Positions 1 through 22,305 of a stretch of DNA of 64,000 nt are shown here, piece after piece; the stretch's first letter is position 1; the number at the start of each line of letters is the position of its first letter. The DNA lies in contig OX411559.1 of NCBI GenBank assembly GCA_948146395.1, forward strand, positions 37,702,715 to 37,766,714. The letters run 5' to 3'. The DNA comes from Fragum whitleyi (Eukaryota; Mollusca; Bivalvia; Cardiida; Cardiidae). The notes beneath the pieces were generated by a model that worked only from the letters and a program-made list of their open reading frames with translations, was not told where the DNA came from and did no database searches. Both the position numbers and the translations under genes were made by a program.

Positions 1-780
1 TTTTTGCGCGCCCGTGAGCACAAAAAGAAGCTACATAGTACACACGTTGTTCGGTTTTTGACTCGATTATCTTTCTCCTAGGCAATTTCAAGGATACAGG
101 GTTGTTTTCTATGGTCTGATAAACCAGACCTAAAACTATATTAAAATCAAAGTGCTGTCAGCACTGTAAATCGGGCAGCATTGAGAGGCTTGGATAGTGT
201 AATAGTTCGTCAATCAAAAGGGCTCAAATTTGGACCATACAAGTTGGTAAAATATTTGCTCAATTTGTGAGTTTTTTGTCTTAACACTCCATCTTTTCGA
301 GGACATCTCCAGCTCATCAAACTGGAGTTTTCAGAATTATATCCACTCAACTTGAGAGTTATGTTACAAAACATTTCCATTCAACTAAGGACTGAACCTA
401 GTTCAACTAAGATTGATTATCCAACATGCTACCAACTACGCTATACGGTCAGACGTCAAAGGGGTAGAACCGGCATCAATTTGATGCCTGAGGAAAGCAT
501 TTATATAGAGGCAGATAATGGCAAATCTCGGTCATGTCTCTGCAGTGTATAGGCACAGTAACAGTTGAGATGCCAAAATTGCACATGAAATTTCAACAAA
601 ATTATTTGGCCTTGGTCCAGTGGACTGGAAAAGCCCCTTTTCGCGCAAAGAGCTAAAAGTTAGAACAAACAATATTTCGTAGAAGTTAGTATAAACTCTC
701 GTAACTACGGCTTGAGTAAAGCCGTAGTTACGATATTTTATGACAGCACCGACGGTTAATCAAAACTTAACGGTAATCCT
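1..780. other. Gene-free left edge
   Basis: I see no supportable gene here. Short open frames lack splice context and composition is ordinary AT-rich intergenic sequence. The one structured item is a perfect hairpin at 700-732, listed separately. Confidence 0.5.
700..732. repeat. Perfect 14 bp-arm hairpin
   Basis: The arms at 700-713 and 719-732 are exact reverse complements around a 5-base centre. A related hairpin with a partly different stem and the same TTTACTC-type centre (read on the opposite strand) sits at 12022-12054, so the two appear to belong to one small palindromic repeat family. Confidence 0.7.
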
Positions 781-1045
781 AGGCCTTAACGCAGTTTGTA
801 ACGCACCTGCCTCTCGTTCGAGAGGTCCCGGGTTCGATACTCGGCAGGAGGAAAAACCCTTTCAGACAAAAATGTCGTCCACCAATGGTTTGATATCGCG
901 AACCTATGTGATGGAGCAGCTGGAGGCTGGGTAAGGGTTTCGTGGTAGTACTGGTAAAAGAAACAATAGGAATCCATGGCAAGGTGCTCCAGCCGCTCAA
1001 TATGACCACATCAGTCGAAAACGGCGTAAACCCTAATAAACCGAT
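781..1045 (+). mobile_element. tRNA-derived SINE copy
   Basis: A tRNA-like head with a B-box-like GGTTCGATACTC near 831 is followed by a body ending in a GGTGCTCCAGCCGC motif and a tail GGCGTAAACCCTAATAAACC. The same body recurs at about 21.6, 30.1, 37.0, 53.4, 59.9 and 63.9 kb. That multiplicity is why I call it a SINE rather than a tRNA gene. Confidence 0.7.
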
Positions 1046-1326
1046 CAAAATCAACGCAATGGCAAAGACATCTGTGCTAAAAATAGACTAGGATTAAACC
1101 ATGTCAACTATAGAAGCAGACGATTCCAAACAGACGACAAATGAAGAAGAACTCGAGACGAAGGAAAACGAAGAGGAAGGAGGGTGAGGAATTGTTGTTG
1201 TTGTTCTTTTATGAAATATAAGAAGTTGTTTCCCCTTTTTCACAATGTATCCCCTCCGCAGGGATAGACATTGATCACATTAAACAGTTTTTAAAACAAC
1301 AAATTAGAACAGCACGAAAATAATTT

Positions 1327-1560
1327 CCAATCCTTTACTCAACCGAAAAGCTTGTAAAAAACGCTGAAAGTACTAATTGGTAATTACTAAAAACCAAAAT
1401 TACATCAAATTATGTATAAGCCTCTTCCTTTTTTGTCGCAAATGTGAAAGAGATAAAAAAAAATGTAGATTGTAACTGAAAAGGCCGCTTCTGCGTTGTT
1501 TGTCTTGAACGAAATAGCTCAGTGGATAACACGCAAAACGTAAGTCTCAAGCCTCGGTAA
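1327..1560 (+). repeat. Direct repeat copy 1 (about 230 bp)
   Basis: This block and 1705-1945 are diverged direct copies about 380 bp apart. They share the succession CCTTTACTCA, GCTGAAAGTACTAA, AATTACATCAAAT, GCCTCTTC, AAAAATGTAGATT and CTGAAAAGGCC, and both end in a tRNA-like GCTCAG-GGATAA stretch. It is probably a tandemly duplicated or twice-inserted repeat element. No coding potential is visible. Confidence 0.65.
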
Positions 1561-1704
1561 GCTTGGGTTTTGACCACGTGATAATCATAACAGAATTTGA
1601 TTGGTTGTCAGCCCTACAACTGGTAAATGACCGTTCGAGGGAAAAATCAGAGTAGTAATATTGTAACTAATACAAAATTATTATACAGTTAACCTATTGT
1701 ACGT

Positions 1705-1945
1705 TTCAACTCCTTTACTCAGTCGAAAATCATGTTATAAACACTGAAAATACTAACTGGCAATTACTTAAAGCGAAAATTACATCAAATTTGCATTAGC
1801 CTCTTCTTTATTTGTTGCAAAAAGTAAATGAGATTTAAAAAAATGTAGATTTTGACTGAAAAGGCCATTTCTTCGGTGTTTGAAAACACATAGTTTGGCT
1901 CGAACGCATTGCTCAGCGGATAAGGGTAAAAATGTAATGTGTCCA
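1705..1945 (+). repeat. Direct repeat copy 2
   Basis: Diverged second copy of the block at 1327-1560, in the same orientation. It ends immediately before the putative TATA box of the zinc-finger gene, so repeat-derived sequence may form part of that promoter. Confidence 0.65.
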
Positions 1946-1969
1946 AGTGATTCGATTACTGGAAAACGG

Positions 1970-1980
1970 TATATATAAAT
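1970..1980 (+). promoter_or_regulatory. Candidate TATA box for the zinc-finger gene
   Basis: TATATATAAAT lies 203 bp upstream of the predicted start codon at 2183. Transcription starting about 30 bp downstream would give a 5' UTR containing the 67 bp inverted-repeat copy at 2028-2094. This is inferred from position and composition only. Confidence 0.35.
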
Positions 1981-2027
1981 CGGGTGACCCCGATTTAAAA
2001 ACAACAAAACATTTCAATGTACAGAGT

Positions 2028-2094
2028 CACTGGTGTTTAACGATGTTACCGTAAAATGTTTGTCTATGATTTTGTATGTTGGTTTGCTATGATT
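2028..2094 (+). repeat. 67 bp inverted repeat, left copy
   Basis: By eye this is an exact reverse complement of 16108-16174, starting CACTGGTGTTTAACG and ending TTGCTATGATT. Homology stops sharply on both sides. It sits between the putative TATA box and the first codon of the zinc-finger gene. Confidence 0.85.
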
Positions 2095-2182
2095 CTGTAT
2101 TGCAAATGAGCGGGAAAAAATGCCTTTCTTCGATTTGCACGGGATTTTGTCTCATACACGTTGCTTTCCTACAACTGAACGC

Positions 2183-13339
<11,157 letters not shown>

Positions 13340-14487
13340 TAATGGGTCTTTTTTAAGATAAAACCTATTACATTGGGCACGTAAACAAACATATAGGTAT
13401 CAAACCATTTTCTTGTAGGAAATACAAAACCTGTAAGTATATTGGAATGAAAACGAATAAATTTCACGAATAAATAGTGATATTACGTCTAGCAACGTCA
13501 ATTCTCCTGATGACGTTACATTAAATACGCCAAAATGACGTTTCCAGCGGCGACGTCAAACAGAAACATTTGATATGGTGGCACAGTAAGAATGTAAAGA
13601 TGTAGTTGTGACATTTCCGTGTAGTATTTTTTTGTAAAAGGCATTAGCCGAAATATCAAAAATATAGTATATTATTGTAAAGAATAAATTCTATTTTCTT
13701 AAAACTAAATGCAAATATAACTTGGTCTTCAAGATCATGCGCGGAAAAAATGTACATAGGATTGTGCCGTCAGCTAAGATGTATGTTTACTTTTTTAACA
13801 GGCAAAGTTTTCTTTTACAGCATTAATGTGACAAGCTGCACGGAACAAAACTAAGTCTTCGAAAAGTATCTAATGTGACTAGCCTTTACGACTTTCGAAC
13901 TGACAGACTACAGCAAATACAGTTTCAGTTTCTGTCTAATTCTGTAAAAGAAAAGAAGAACTGCTTCCTAGAGTATTGTTTATATTACTTACGGAACCGT
14001 AACTAAGAACTCAGGTGTAGACCGTAAGGCGACAAACTGTGTCTGTGCAATCAGAGCAAGTTAGAACAAAGAACAAAAACCAAAGACCTTTGATTTTTTT
14101 AAAGAAAAATGAGTTGAAACAAGTTGGCAAAATCTCACACAAAAGCCCGTTACAATGCTGGTTGTCAAAGTATGAAAAAACAACAATAAAAGAATAATTA
14201 GAAAATTAAGCTATGTAGAGTAACATTTTCTGTACACTTCAGTCCGTAATCATGAGAGGAACATAACTCCCAAGTTTCAAGTCAATCGGACATAAGGTGA
14301 CAGAGTTATGCTCCGGAAAAAGGAGTGAATGCCACCCGTCCGTCGGACGTCGGTCGCCGGACGCCATAGGTGATCACGTATTGCTTTTGACAGAAGTACA
14401 ACAATCGCAAGGCCGAAGAGAACCCTTAGGTTAAAGACATGTCGTTAAATCAGTTAAAAGGGGTCGCGGCCATCAGACGATCAATGG
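13340..14487. other. Downstream flank of the zinc-finger gene
   Basis: AT-rich with several AATAAA signals (about 13455-13475 and 13681) that could end the transcript. A tiny possible exon, TTGTAG then 14 bases then GTAAGT, is visible near 13420-13436, but I cannot place it in a frame. No other gene is seen. Confidence 0.4.
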
Positions 14488-14795
14488 TCAGCCCGTTTAG
14501 CTAGGTTGAGCACCACACTTCAAAACAATTGAAGTTCGACGGCGTGGGTTCAAACCCGGGCTGGCACACTAACAAAACTAATTGTATTTCGGATGTGAGA
14601 CGTTAAACCGAGGCCCCGTGAGACGGTGCTTTACACCGAGCACGTTAAAGAACCATGGTGGATCTCAGCAGTAGTTTCGTCATGTATCCTTGCACTATCC
14701 CCCGTAACAACTAAACGTCTTCTGGGGGCGTCGCTCATATGGGCATGTGCTACGGTAGCGACGATAAATAAACGGAAATACAAACAAACAGACGA
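14488..14795 (+). mobile_element. tRNA-derived SINE, second family
   Basis: A tRNA-like head (B-box GGGTTCAAACCC near 14548) is followed by a body with GACGTTAAACCGAGGCCCCGTG and CACGTTAAAGAACCATGGTGGATC, then an A-rich tail. This central part resembles conserved domains of widely spread marine-invertebrate SINEs; the family name is uncertain. It differs from the family at 781 and 59858. Confidence 0.7.
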
Positions 14796-16107
14796 TCAAT
14801 GTACGGTGTTGAGCTTGGAAATCTTTACCGCATCATCCTATTGTAACCGCTGTCACCATAAGGGGACATGCGACGGTCGTAAGGTGTACAGTAGATCTAA
14901 GTGAATGATGCCATCGTCTCCAAAGGGGATGCCCAGTTACCATACAGCCACATCAGCGAGTCTTGTGATAGGTTTGGAAATACTTCGAGCAAAGCCCAAT
15001 TTTGCGTTCACATTCGTCGTAAAAAACGTACAATATCAAATGTTCCGTACGATTTTTTTTTTTCAAATTATTTCCCTACATCTTTATCCTGGTTAAATAC
15101 AGGATTCTCAGAATAAAAACACATCTCTATGAAACTAACGAGGGTGTACTTTAATTTTGAAATTATATTTATTGATTGATTATGAGCTGCAGTGACAGGT
15201 TAGTTAGACTTCTTTTTTTTAAATAATAGCCATTTGTTGTTTTACCAACTTTACTCACAAGGCAATAATATAGTTGTATCTTTTGATAATGTGTCGTTAT
15301 TGTTAAACATATATTTACTAATTTCTAATGATGTGCCAACATAGTTAACGATTAGTTTCCAGATTTTTTTCCCCTGACGTGTTACCATTTTTTATTTGTG
15401 GGAAAGTATTTTTATTAAAGAAAGTATTGATATAGATTAATTTTAATCGAAGATGATTGTGTCCTGATTTATAGATGTCGCAATTGGTCCGAAATTGACA
15501 AAGAACTGAAAAATATTTCATACAAGCAATAACAGTATTTAGAGAATTGAATACTATTCAACCTGAAATGTTGAATCGTTATTCTTAATTGATACAACTA
15601 CCTACGACCAACAGTCGATTATGTATATTTCTCGTATAAATTGGCGTTTTCATATGGTTTGGCTTCACATAAACTTTTGATGATAATCACATATTAACCA
15701 ACACACCAGCAATACTCTTCTTCAATTAACCAATATACCATCTTCAATTAACCATGTCTTTGAAAAAAAAATAAATATTCACTAAAAACGATTTAACCGT
15801 GGACCATCATTGTTATAAGAGGCAAATACGAAGAACCCAATACAACTTCATCTGTAACAACCGACACTTGGCAAGAGTTTGCTTTTTTTTGAAATCATAT
15901 TGCTATTTAAAAGATTTTCTTCATAAATGAATTTATTTCAAGTTTAACATTCATGATAAATGAAGATCAAGACAAAGAGGTAGTGCAAAGTGCAATGGAA
16001 AGCGTTTACTTAGTCTAGGGTGATCCATTTTAAATTCATTCAATGCAATATCCAAAATTACGAACATTCCGTACGACATGTGTATTGTTTACAAAAATTT
16101 CCTATAT
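14796..16107. other. AT-rich region without recognisable genes
   Basis: I see only short open frames with no splice or domain support. Low-complexity T runs occur at 15052-15063. Nothing else can be assigned. Confidence 0.5.
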
Positions 16108-16174
16108 AATCATAGCAAACCAACATACAAAATCATAGACAAACATTTTACGGTAACATCGTTAAACACCAGTG
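16108..16174 (-). repeat. 67 bp inverted repeat, right copy
   Basis: Exact reverse complement of 2028-2094 by eye. The two copies enclose about 14 kb containing the whole zinc-finger gene and the retrotransposon. Flanks are unrelated. Confidence 0.85.
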
Positions 16175-16224
16175 AGAGTTAAAGTCTGTTTTATTTATAT
16201 ATGCCGGGCCAAGCTTTTATCAAT

Positions 16225-16440
16225 TACTTGCACATACATTTCTTTGGTGCTTTTCGGCGAATTATCGAGGAATTACGGTAGAATATTACTTCGATAAACT
16301 CACCCGCTTACCAATGAAAATATAGCTTTTGTTTTCCAATCAATGAAATATAAATCGCTCTTACACTGAAACAAATGAATATAATCTAAGTATAAATGCG
16401 CTATACAATTAAGGTTTTGTATTTGATAAAATCTTAAGTT
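16225..16440 (+). mobile_element. Foldback/MITE copy, diverged
   Basis: Shares with 16778-17160 the blocks ATTACGGTAGA-TATTACTT-GATAA-CTCACC and CAATGAAATATAA-TCTTACACTGAAACAAA, in the same order. It is shorter because it lacks the central foldback arm. It is probably a degraded copy of the same element. Confidence 0.6.
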
Positions 16441-16777
16441 TTACATAAACACCATTAAAAACAATTATGGGATCTGACATGATTTCTAAACTATGATTTT
16501 TGTCTATCTAATCAATAATATTTTTTCGTTGAAAGTGTGGGAAAACGCTGAAAGACCAATTTCGAAATTGGAAATGTATCTCAAAAGCCTTGTTTTTAGA
16601 ACAGTATTAATATCTGTTTTCAGAACAATCGTGTTTTTAATCGAATTTCTAAAAATCGGAAATTGGAAATAGAAAAGTATCATATTCACATTGAGAGGGG
16701 ACGTCAGGCTGACAACGCCTCCCACACTCAAATGCACTTTTTTAAAAAAAACAAACAAACTCTTATTCTTTAATGCT

Positions 16778-17160
16778 TTTCTGTGGTTTATCGAGAAATA
16801 ACGGTAGATTATCACTTGATAATCTCACCGCAAAAGCAGTGAAATTATCAAAAACTTATATCCCGCTTTTGTGCATTTCATCTTATCTTACGTTATCTAT
16901 GCGAGGCGAAATAAGTGACGTCACAATGAACGTTGCATAGCAATCACGTGCAAAATGACGCACTTTACGAAAATATGTCATAGAAATTTCACATTTTGTC
17001 TCATTTTTGAAATAAAGAAATAGAATAATCGTTTGTTTTTCGTGTAAGATCGATTAATATTTCATTTCGTGAACAACAAAAGCTATAGCGTTTGTTGTTC
17101 ACTCAATGAAATATAAAAAGATCTTACACTGAAACAAACGATTATCCTCTATCTATTTCC
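16778..17160 (+). mobile_element. Foldback/MITE copy with long imperfect palindrome
   Basis: The right part folds back on itself: 17021-17086 pairs imperfectly with 17088-17150, sharing ATAATCGTTTGTTT, GTGTAAGATC, ATATTTCATT and GTGAACAACAAA. There is no open frame. A shorter relative lies at 16225-16440. Confidence 0.65.
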
Positions 17161-19710
17161 CAAACGTTAGAGTAACGCTACCTCGTTTTGCACGTATTCT
17201 CACGTGCAGAGAGGGATATGATTTACAAATGTTCGCAGATGTTTCTTCATCCTGAACGCAAAGTTGGTCCTCACATACGGGTCACATTAGTTTGATTGAT
17301 GTTAGACTATAAAATGTTCACCAAAGAGGATGACCGATGATTGACATTAGTTGCCTTTTTTATTGTGACCCGTCACGCAAAAAGGGACAATCAAGGAACT
17401 CCGTTTATCAAATACATAAATAGGAGATTGTGTCTTGTACAGGTCATTCACAAGTCGCATTTCATAAATGATTATATAAAACGGTAGATTGATTATTTCT
17501 GATCGAAAAATTTCCTCAAAACGAACATTTCGCCCATAGTGAGACTTTGACTGGCGAGCCTGCCTCAATCTATCGATACTGAATAGGAGGGTAGCGTAGA
17601 TTGTGACAGATTAATCAGTCTAAGTGAGACTGCGCGGACTGACTATGGTCGACATTTTACGCACTACACTGATGTTTGCTTTTCATCTAACGATACATTG
17701 GTCATTGCTTTAAACCAGGGTTTTGACCCCTCAAAATATGACGATTGTTTTATTTTCACCCAGTCTTAGATGTTTCTTCCACGGCGAGTGGGTGTCATTG
17801 TTACCCTCTTTGAGAAATTTAGGGGTCAAAACTTTTCAAGATGCGTCTGAAATACTATCTAAAATTTTAAACACCAAATACTTACTTTATATCTTTAGAA
17901 GAAAGGGTCAAATGACTCTGAAATTCTTACTAATTCTTTCTTGTCTTTTGACCCCTTCAAATCAATTTTACCCATGAATTAATGGTTTGATGAATTAATG
18001 GTTTGATGGTCAATGACTCCCTATTTTCAAACACTAGCATGAGCCCTGGCTATGGTCAACCTTCGCTGATCAGGTTGTGCAGTCTGACCATGTTCGACAC
18101 TTTACGCGCTAACCAGATGGTTTCTTGTCATCTAGAGGCTCACATCTATTTGACTAGTTTGGTCGTCACACTCTTCCTCACAGTATTTTAAGGGAATTAA
18201 ATTTGTCAGTCATTACATAAATTCCGATTAAATCCCCTGACTCTGCAAAGAGTTTTTTTTTTGTGTGTGTGTTCAGCACTTGTAAATATGAACTTGGAAT
18301 AAAAAGACTTGTAATAGAACTACAACACGACATTTTCTGGAAATACTAAAAAAAAAAAAAAAAAAAAAAAAAAAACGACCGCGGCCAATCTACTATTTAA
18401 CCACTGGGCTAAAACTCTCTGAATATATATGATCCATGGTTTTTGCACTGGCAGGGCGGGGCCAAAGTAACGGGTTTTGCATTTACGGTTAATATATAGA
18501 GCGAAATCATTGACATGCCCGACCGTAACCTCTATTAGCATTAATTACATGCTTGACTGATTGTCGCATGAAACTCCGTTAGGTCTCGTTTAACTTCGTG
18601 AATCAAGTTTTATAATAAATACCTATTAAATGACACCGTTGTGAGTAGGCACTTGTCACTGTTCGTGAAAACAGGAAGGCTTAAGAAGTCGAAAGACAGT
18701 AGTTCGAATCACTACAGCAGCTTAATTATTTTTCCTCTAGGTTTCCAGCGATTTTTTTTCTTTTGGATAATGTTGAAGATCACGCGATTCTGAAAGAGAT
18801 TTGCGGTACGTCATATGCTATTTTTTTTTAAAAAAAATGCCCGTAAGATTCTTTTTTCTTTGTTTGTTTTGTTTATTTGAATGGGGTCTAAGGACTATTT
18901 TATTTTATTTATTTTTTTCGATTTTATTGTGCCGCTGAAGCACTTTACTATGGATATCTGATTTTTTTTCTTATGAATACTACCTCGACAACTCTTCCGA
19001 TCCTCCAGTTGCTCAACCAACAAAGGTCTTCGATTATCAACCAAATTTGCCACCAAGATCATTTAACAACGCCTTGTGTTTTCCATATTTGAGTTCAGGA
19101 AATTGCATGCGATAAATGAAACGCGGCAGTGCAAAAAATGAAGTTAATTGTCATTCAAAAACTAGTCAAATGGGACTATCAGAAGAAAGAAAAAAATATA
19201 AAAAAGTGGGATAAAAGCTGATTAGAACCATTGATCCATGTAACTGTAGTCATCAGACTAGACTTCTCGACCACACAGTCATATATGTATATAGGTGCTA
19301 AATTACGTTATACAAACATTATTTAAAACCCATACCCTCCGGATTTACGGTGTTTTTCGAAGGCTAGCGACTACCCTCGATGATAAATGTATTCATTGGT
19401 TAATTTATTCATTGCATAAAGGTCAAGTCATGTCAATAATTTCAACCTATACTAAAAGGTAAATCAGCTTTTAAATCACGCTTAAAGATCGTCGATATTG
19501 TAAACTTGAAATGTTTAATTGTTGGTGGGTAACCAAACCATCGTAACTTCAACTGCAGCTTAAGTTACTGGGTTTTGGTAAACTTATGGTGATATGTGTT
19601 CACTTTTGCCTTGCACGTATTGAAAAGTAAACTCGCCAAATTACGTCACAACTAAGACCCGCCCTGTCAGGGGAATAATTACGCAGTATATCAATAGGCT
19701 AGACGAACAT
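17161..19710. other. Non-coding stretch with low-complexity sequence
   Basis: Holds a 16 bp tandem duplication (17974-17989 and 17990-18005), a poly-A run at 18350-18375 next to a tRNA-like stretch on the minus strand (possible SINE relic), and T-rich tracts near 18740-18970. No gene is supportable. Confidence 0.45.
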
Positions 19711-19989
19711 CAGAGGTGCGTTCGTTAGAGCAATATGAAAAATACATGAAAAATACATCTAAATGAAATTCTTAAGACGTCGTAATGAACGATTTTAGAT
19801 ATTTTGAGTGAAAATATTCAACGTCGTCATGACTACTCGTTTTAAGCCAATGCAAAACCATCTTCGTTTCCTCATTAAGATATCTTAAGATTGTTATTGA
19901 GCTGCTTAAAAATCTCGCTCTACCGAACGCTTTATCTTAAAAATCTTATAAAGAATCTTAAGAATCTCGCTCTAACGAACGCACATCTG
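19711..19989 (+). mobile_element. MITE with 21 bp inverted ends, copy A
   Basis: The ends CAGAGGTGCGTTCGTTAGAGC and, on the other strand, CAGATGTGCGTTCGTTAGAGC form inverted repeats with one mismatch. A second copy at 51691-51950 shares the interior GTCGTCATGACTACTCG and GCCAATGCAAAACCATC. It has no coding capacity. The target duplication is not clear. Confidence 0.75.
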
Positions 19990-20000
19990 CCCTGTATTCA

Positions 20001-20095
20001 GGATGACAAAACGGTGCAAACAGTTTTTCAATTTTACCCCGCTTTGCACGCTAGTGCTAGTGCAAAGCGGGGTAAAATTGGAAAACTGTTTGCAC
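20001..20095. repeat. Near-perfect hairpin element, copy 1
   Basis: The 36 bp arms at 20014-20049 and 20060-20095 pair with a single mismatch around a 10-base loop. The left flank GGATGACAAAA matches the outer arm of the related palindrome at 29825-29946, so this looks like a copy whose right outer arm has been lost. It generates a spurious long frame on both strands. Confidence 0.8.
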
Positions 20096-21582
20096 TCTCG
20101 CCCGAGACCCCCCCCCCCCCCGGACCCATTCGATATCTTACAAAACGGATCGTCTTAGATATGAAAGATCTAACCTCACGCAGCTCTAGATTGATCATCA
20201 ACCTTTCAGTACTTTTGCGACGTTTGGTAGACCTCTGGTGGCATACAGTTTGATAGAACAAGTGTATTTTCAAACTGAGCTCTGACGTAGGCGCCGAGTC
20301 CATTACCATGGGTATATCGGATTTAATTAAAAAGTAAATGATAGAAATTGAACTTGATCCCTGAAATTCAATTATGAAAGTATATTCATGAGTAAACATT
20401 GCAATTTAAGACAAGCAATAACTTTCGTTCGAAAGGTAAGTTGTTATTTTATAATATGTTCTTTTAACCTATTTTTTTTATCTATTTCGACAACCGTTAC
20501 AAGTAGGTTTCACGGCTCAGCGCGCAAAATCTACCTACAATAGCAGTAGTTTGTTGACATGTACTATCATTTCTCTACCTTTCTATAGTGGGGTTCAGAC
20601 GATGTGTTTTTTCATATCTGCCTTTTCACGTCTGTCAAAGCATACCATGTGAACCCCTAGTTTAAAACGATCGTTCTGTTAACAGATCTGCTTCACAGAC
20701 TGAATATAACATGCTCTATTTCGTCTGCTTTTTCATACGAAATTGACCAATCAGAAGCTATTCTTGGGATGCTGACCGCGATGACTTGATAACATGGTTT
20801 ACACTTGTCAATTATATGGACATTTTTTTTCTTCTGGTATCATATGAATGAATCAATTACTTCAATGAAAGCTCTTTGTGCAAAATTCTACATTAAATTA
20901 CTATAGAGTTTATTATTTTCATTTTTTTCTATAAAACACAATTGAACATTCAGGAGGTACCTCCCCTCCCCCCCCCCCCCAAAAAAAAGGTGGCTTCCAA
21001 AATGACTTATCTTAGACTTGTTAATGAAGAGCAAAACTATTATAACTCCAATACATGCTGACCGTCATTTCTTGTTCCCTTCACAAAAAATTCAACAGAT
21101 AAAATAAATTTCATGTTATCATTTACTAAGTTTAGAGAGTTATAAAGCCCGCAAACTATAACCACATTCTATACATGATAATAGTGTAACAAGTTTTATT
21201 TGTTTGATAAATGAATGAAGCAATGTTATAATTTGATATCAAGAAACGAAAAATGAAGATTCTTTGTATTTTCCATGGATATTTTTGCCTGCAACCATAC
21301 CTGCTAATGGTACTTTTTTCACAGATGTACCGATAGAGATATTCGCCAGATCAATATGGTACTCACTTTATCATTTTTTCATAGAGGTATGAAAAGAAAT
21401 ATTCGTCCAGTCGTGATGTAACTTTTTGTTGGATTAACTAGAGAGTAAATCATCATCAGATAATACATTTCTAGACTTTTTCAATTGTTTTAAGAGATTG
21501 ATTAAGAAATGGCATCCTTGCAGAAAAAGTACAGAAAAATGCATGCAAACACCTTTGTTTCCTAATCCCGACGCCAGCACTC
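20096..21582. other. Non-coding stretch
   Basis: C-rich runs at 20108-20119 and 20960-20974, otherwise AT-rich. No exon, RNA gene or repeat that I can support. Confidence 0.45.
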
Positions 21583-21880
21583 ATCCTTCCGGCAATTTGT
21601 CTCCCACCGTGAATGGATTGACAATCGTAAACCTATCTGGGATAGCAGCTGGAGGCTAGGAAAGAATGTGATGTCTGTGTATCCGCAAATACGTGATCTG
21701 AAATACATTGTTCAGTGGCGCACCAGCCACAACCGCGGTAGTCTCAATTTTGAACGTTACATATTTCATCGGATGCGACCAGTCCAAAAATAGCATCGCA
21801 TTCCGAGGACAGAAATCTGTACTACAACCGCGGATACTGAAAGATTTTTGAAAGCGGCGTAAAACACCATTCAAACGGCC
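21583..21880 (+). mobile_element. SINE body, interrupted
   Basis: The body of the 781-type SINE appears at about 21583-21690 (TCTCCCACC, GCAGCTGGAGGCTAGGAAAG) and its 3' end at 21829-21880 (AAGCGGCGTAAAACACCATTC). About 140 bp of unrelated sequence lies between, so it is interrupted or rearranged. Confidence 0.6.
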
Positions 21881-21978
21881 TACGGCGTTACATAGATCTA
21901 CCCTGGTTTCAGAGTAAATGAATAGTAAGGATATGCGTTAAAAATAAAGTAAAAGGTGAGCAGAAGTCTGAGAGTCTG

Positions 21979-22011
<33 letters not shown>

Positions 22012-22013
22012 AG
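21979..22013 (+). repeat. (AG)n microsatellite with G run
   Basis: A simple AG dinucleotide repeat followed by a short poly-G tract. Confidence 0.9.
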
Positions 22014-22305
22014 TCCTAATCAGCAAGCATTCGGCAAGACGCTGGTGATAACATTTCAGGACGGATCGTTTAAATATACGAGCCCGAAAAAAGGCAAGAC
22101 CATTCTGTTTGATTTCAATCACTGTGGCCAATAAACTCTTCGATGATAACAAGACATGATTGAAAATAGAAAAAGAAACATCGTTAATTCTGAAAAATGA
22201 CCAAGGACCCTCATCATTTAGGGTCAGTGAATTTATTTTCGTACATTTTTAAGTGATCATTTAAAAGTAGGCCTACTCATTTGCACTTTTTGGTCTTATC
22301 TAAAA

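Noticed and set aside
13420..13436. Microexon downstream of the zinc-finger stop
   Set aside because: TTGTAG and GTAAGT bracket 14 bases, but the preceding exon ends in a stop and no phase-compatible join is visible.
14626..15116. Open frames of 70-90 residues
   Set aside because: The first lies inside the SINE at 14488-14795 and the rest continue into sequence without splice or domain support.
19891..20399. Overlapping frames of about 120 residues on both strands
   Set aside because: They run through a MITE end and a near-perfect hairpin; openness on both strands follows from the palindrome.
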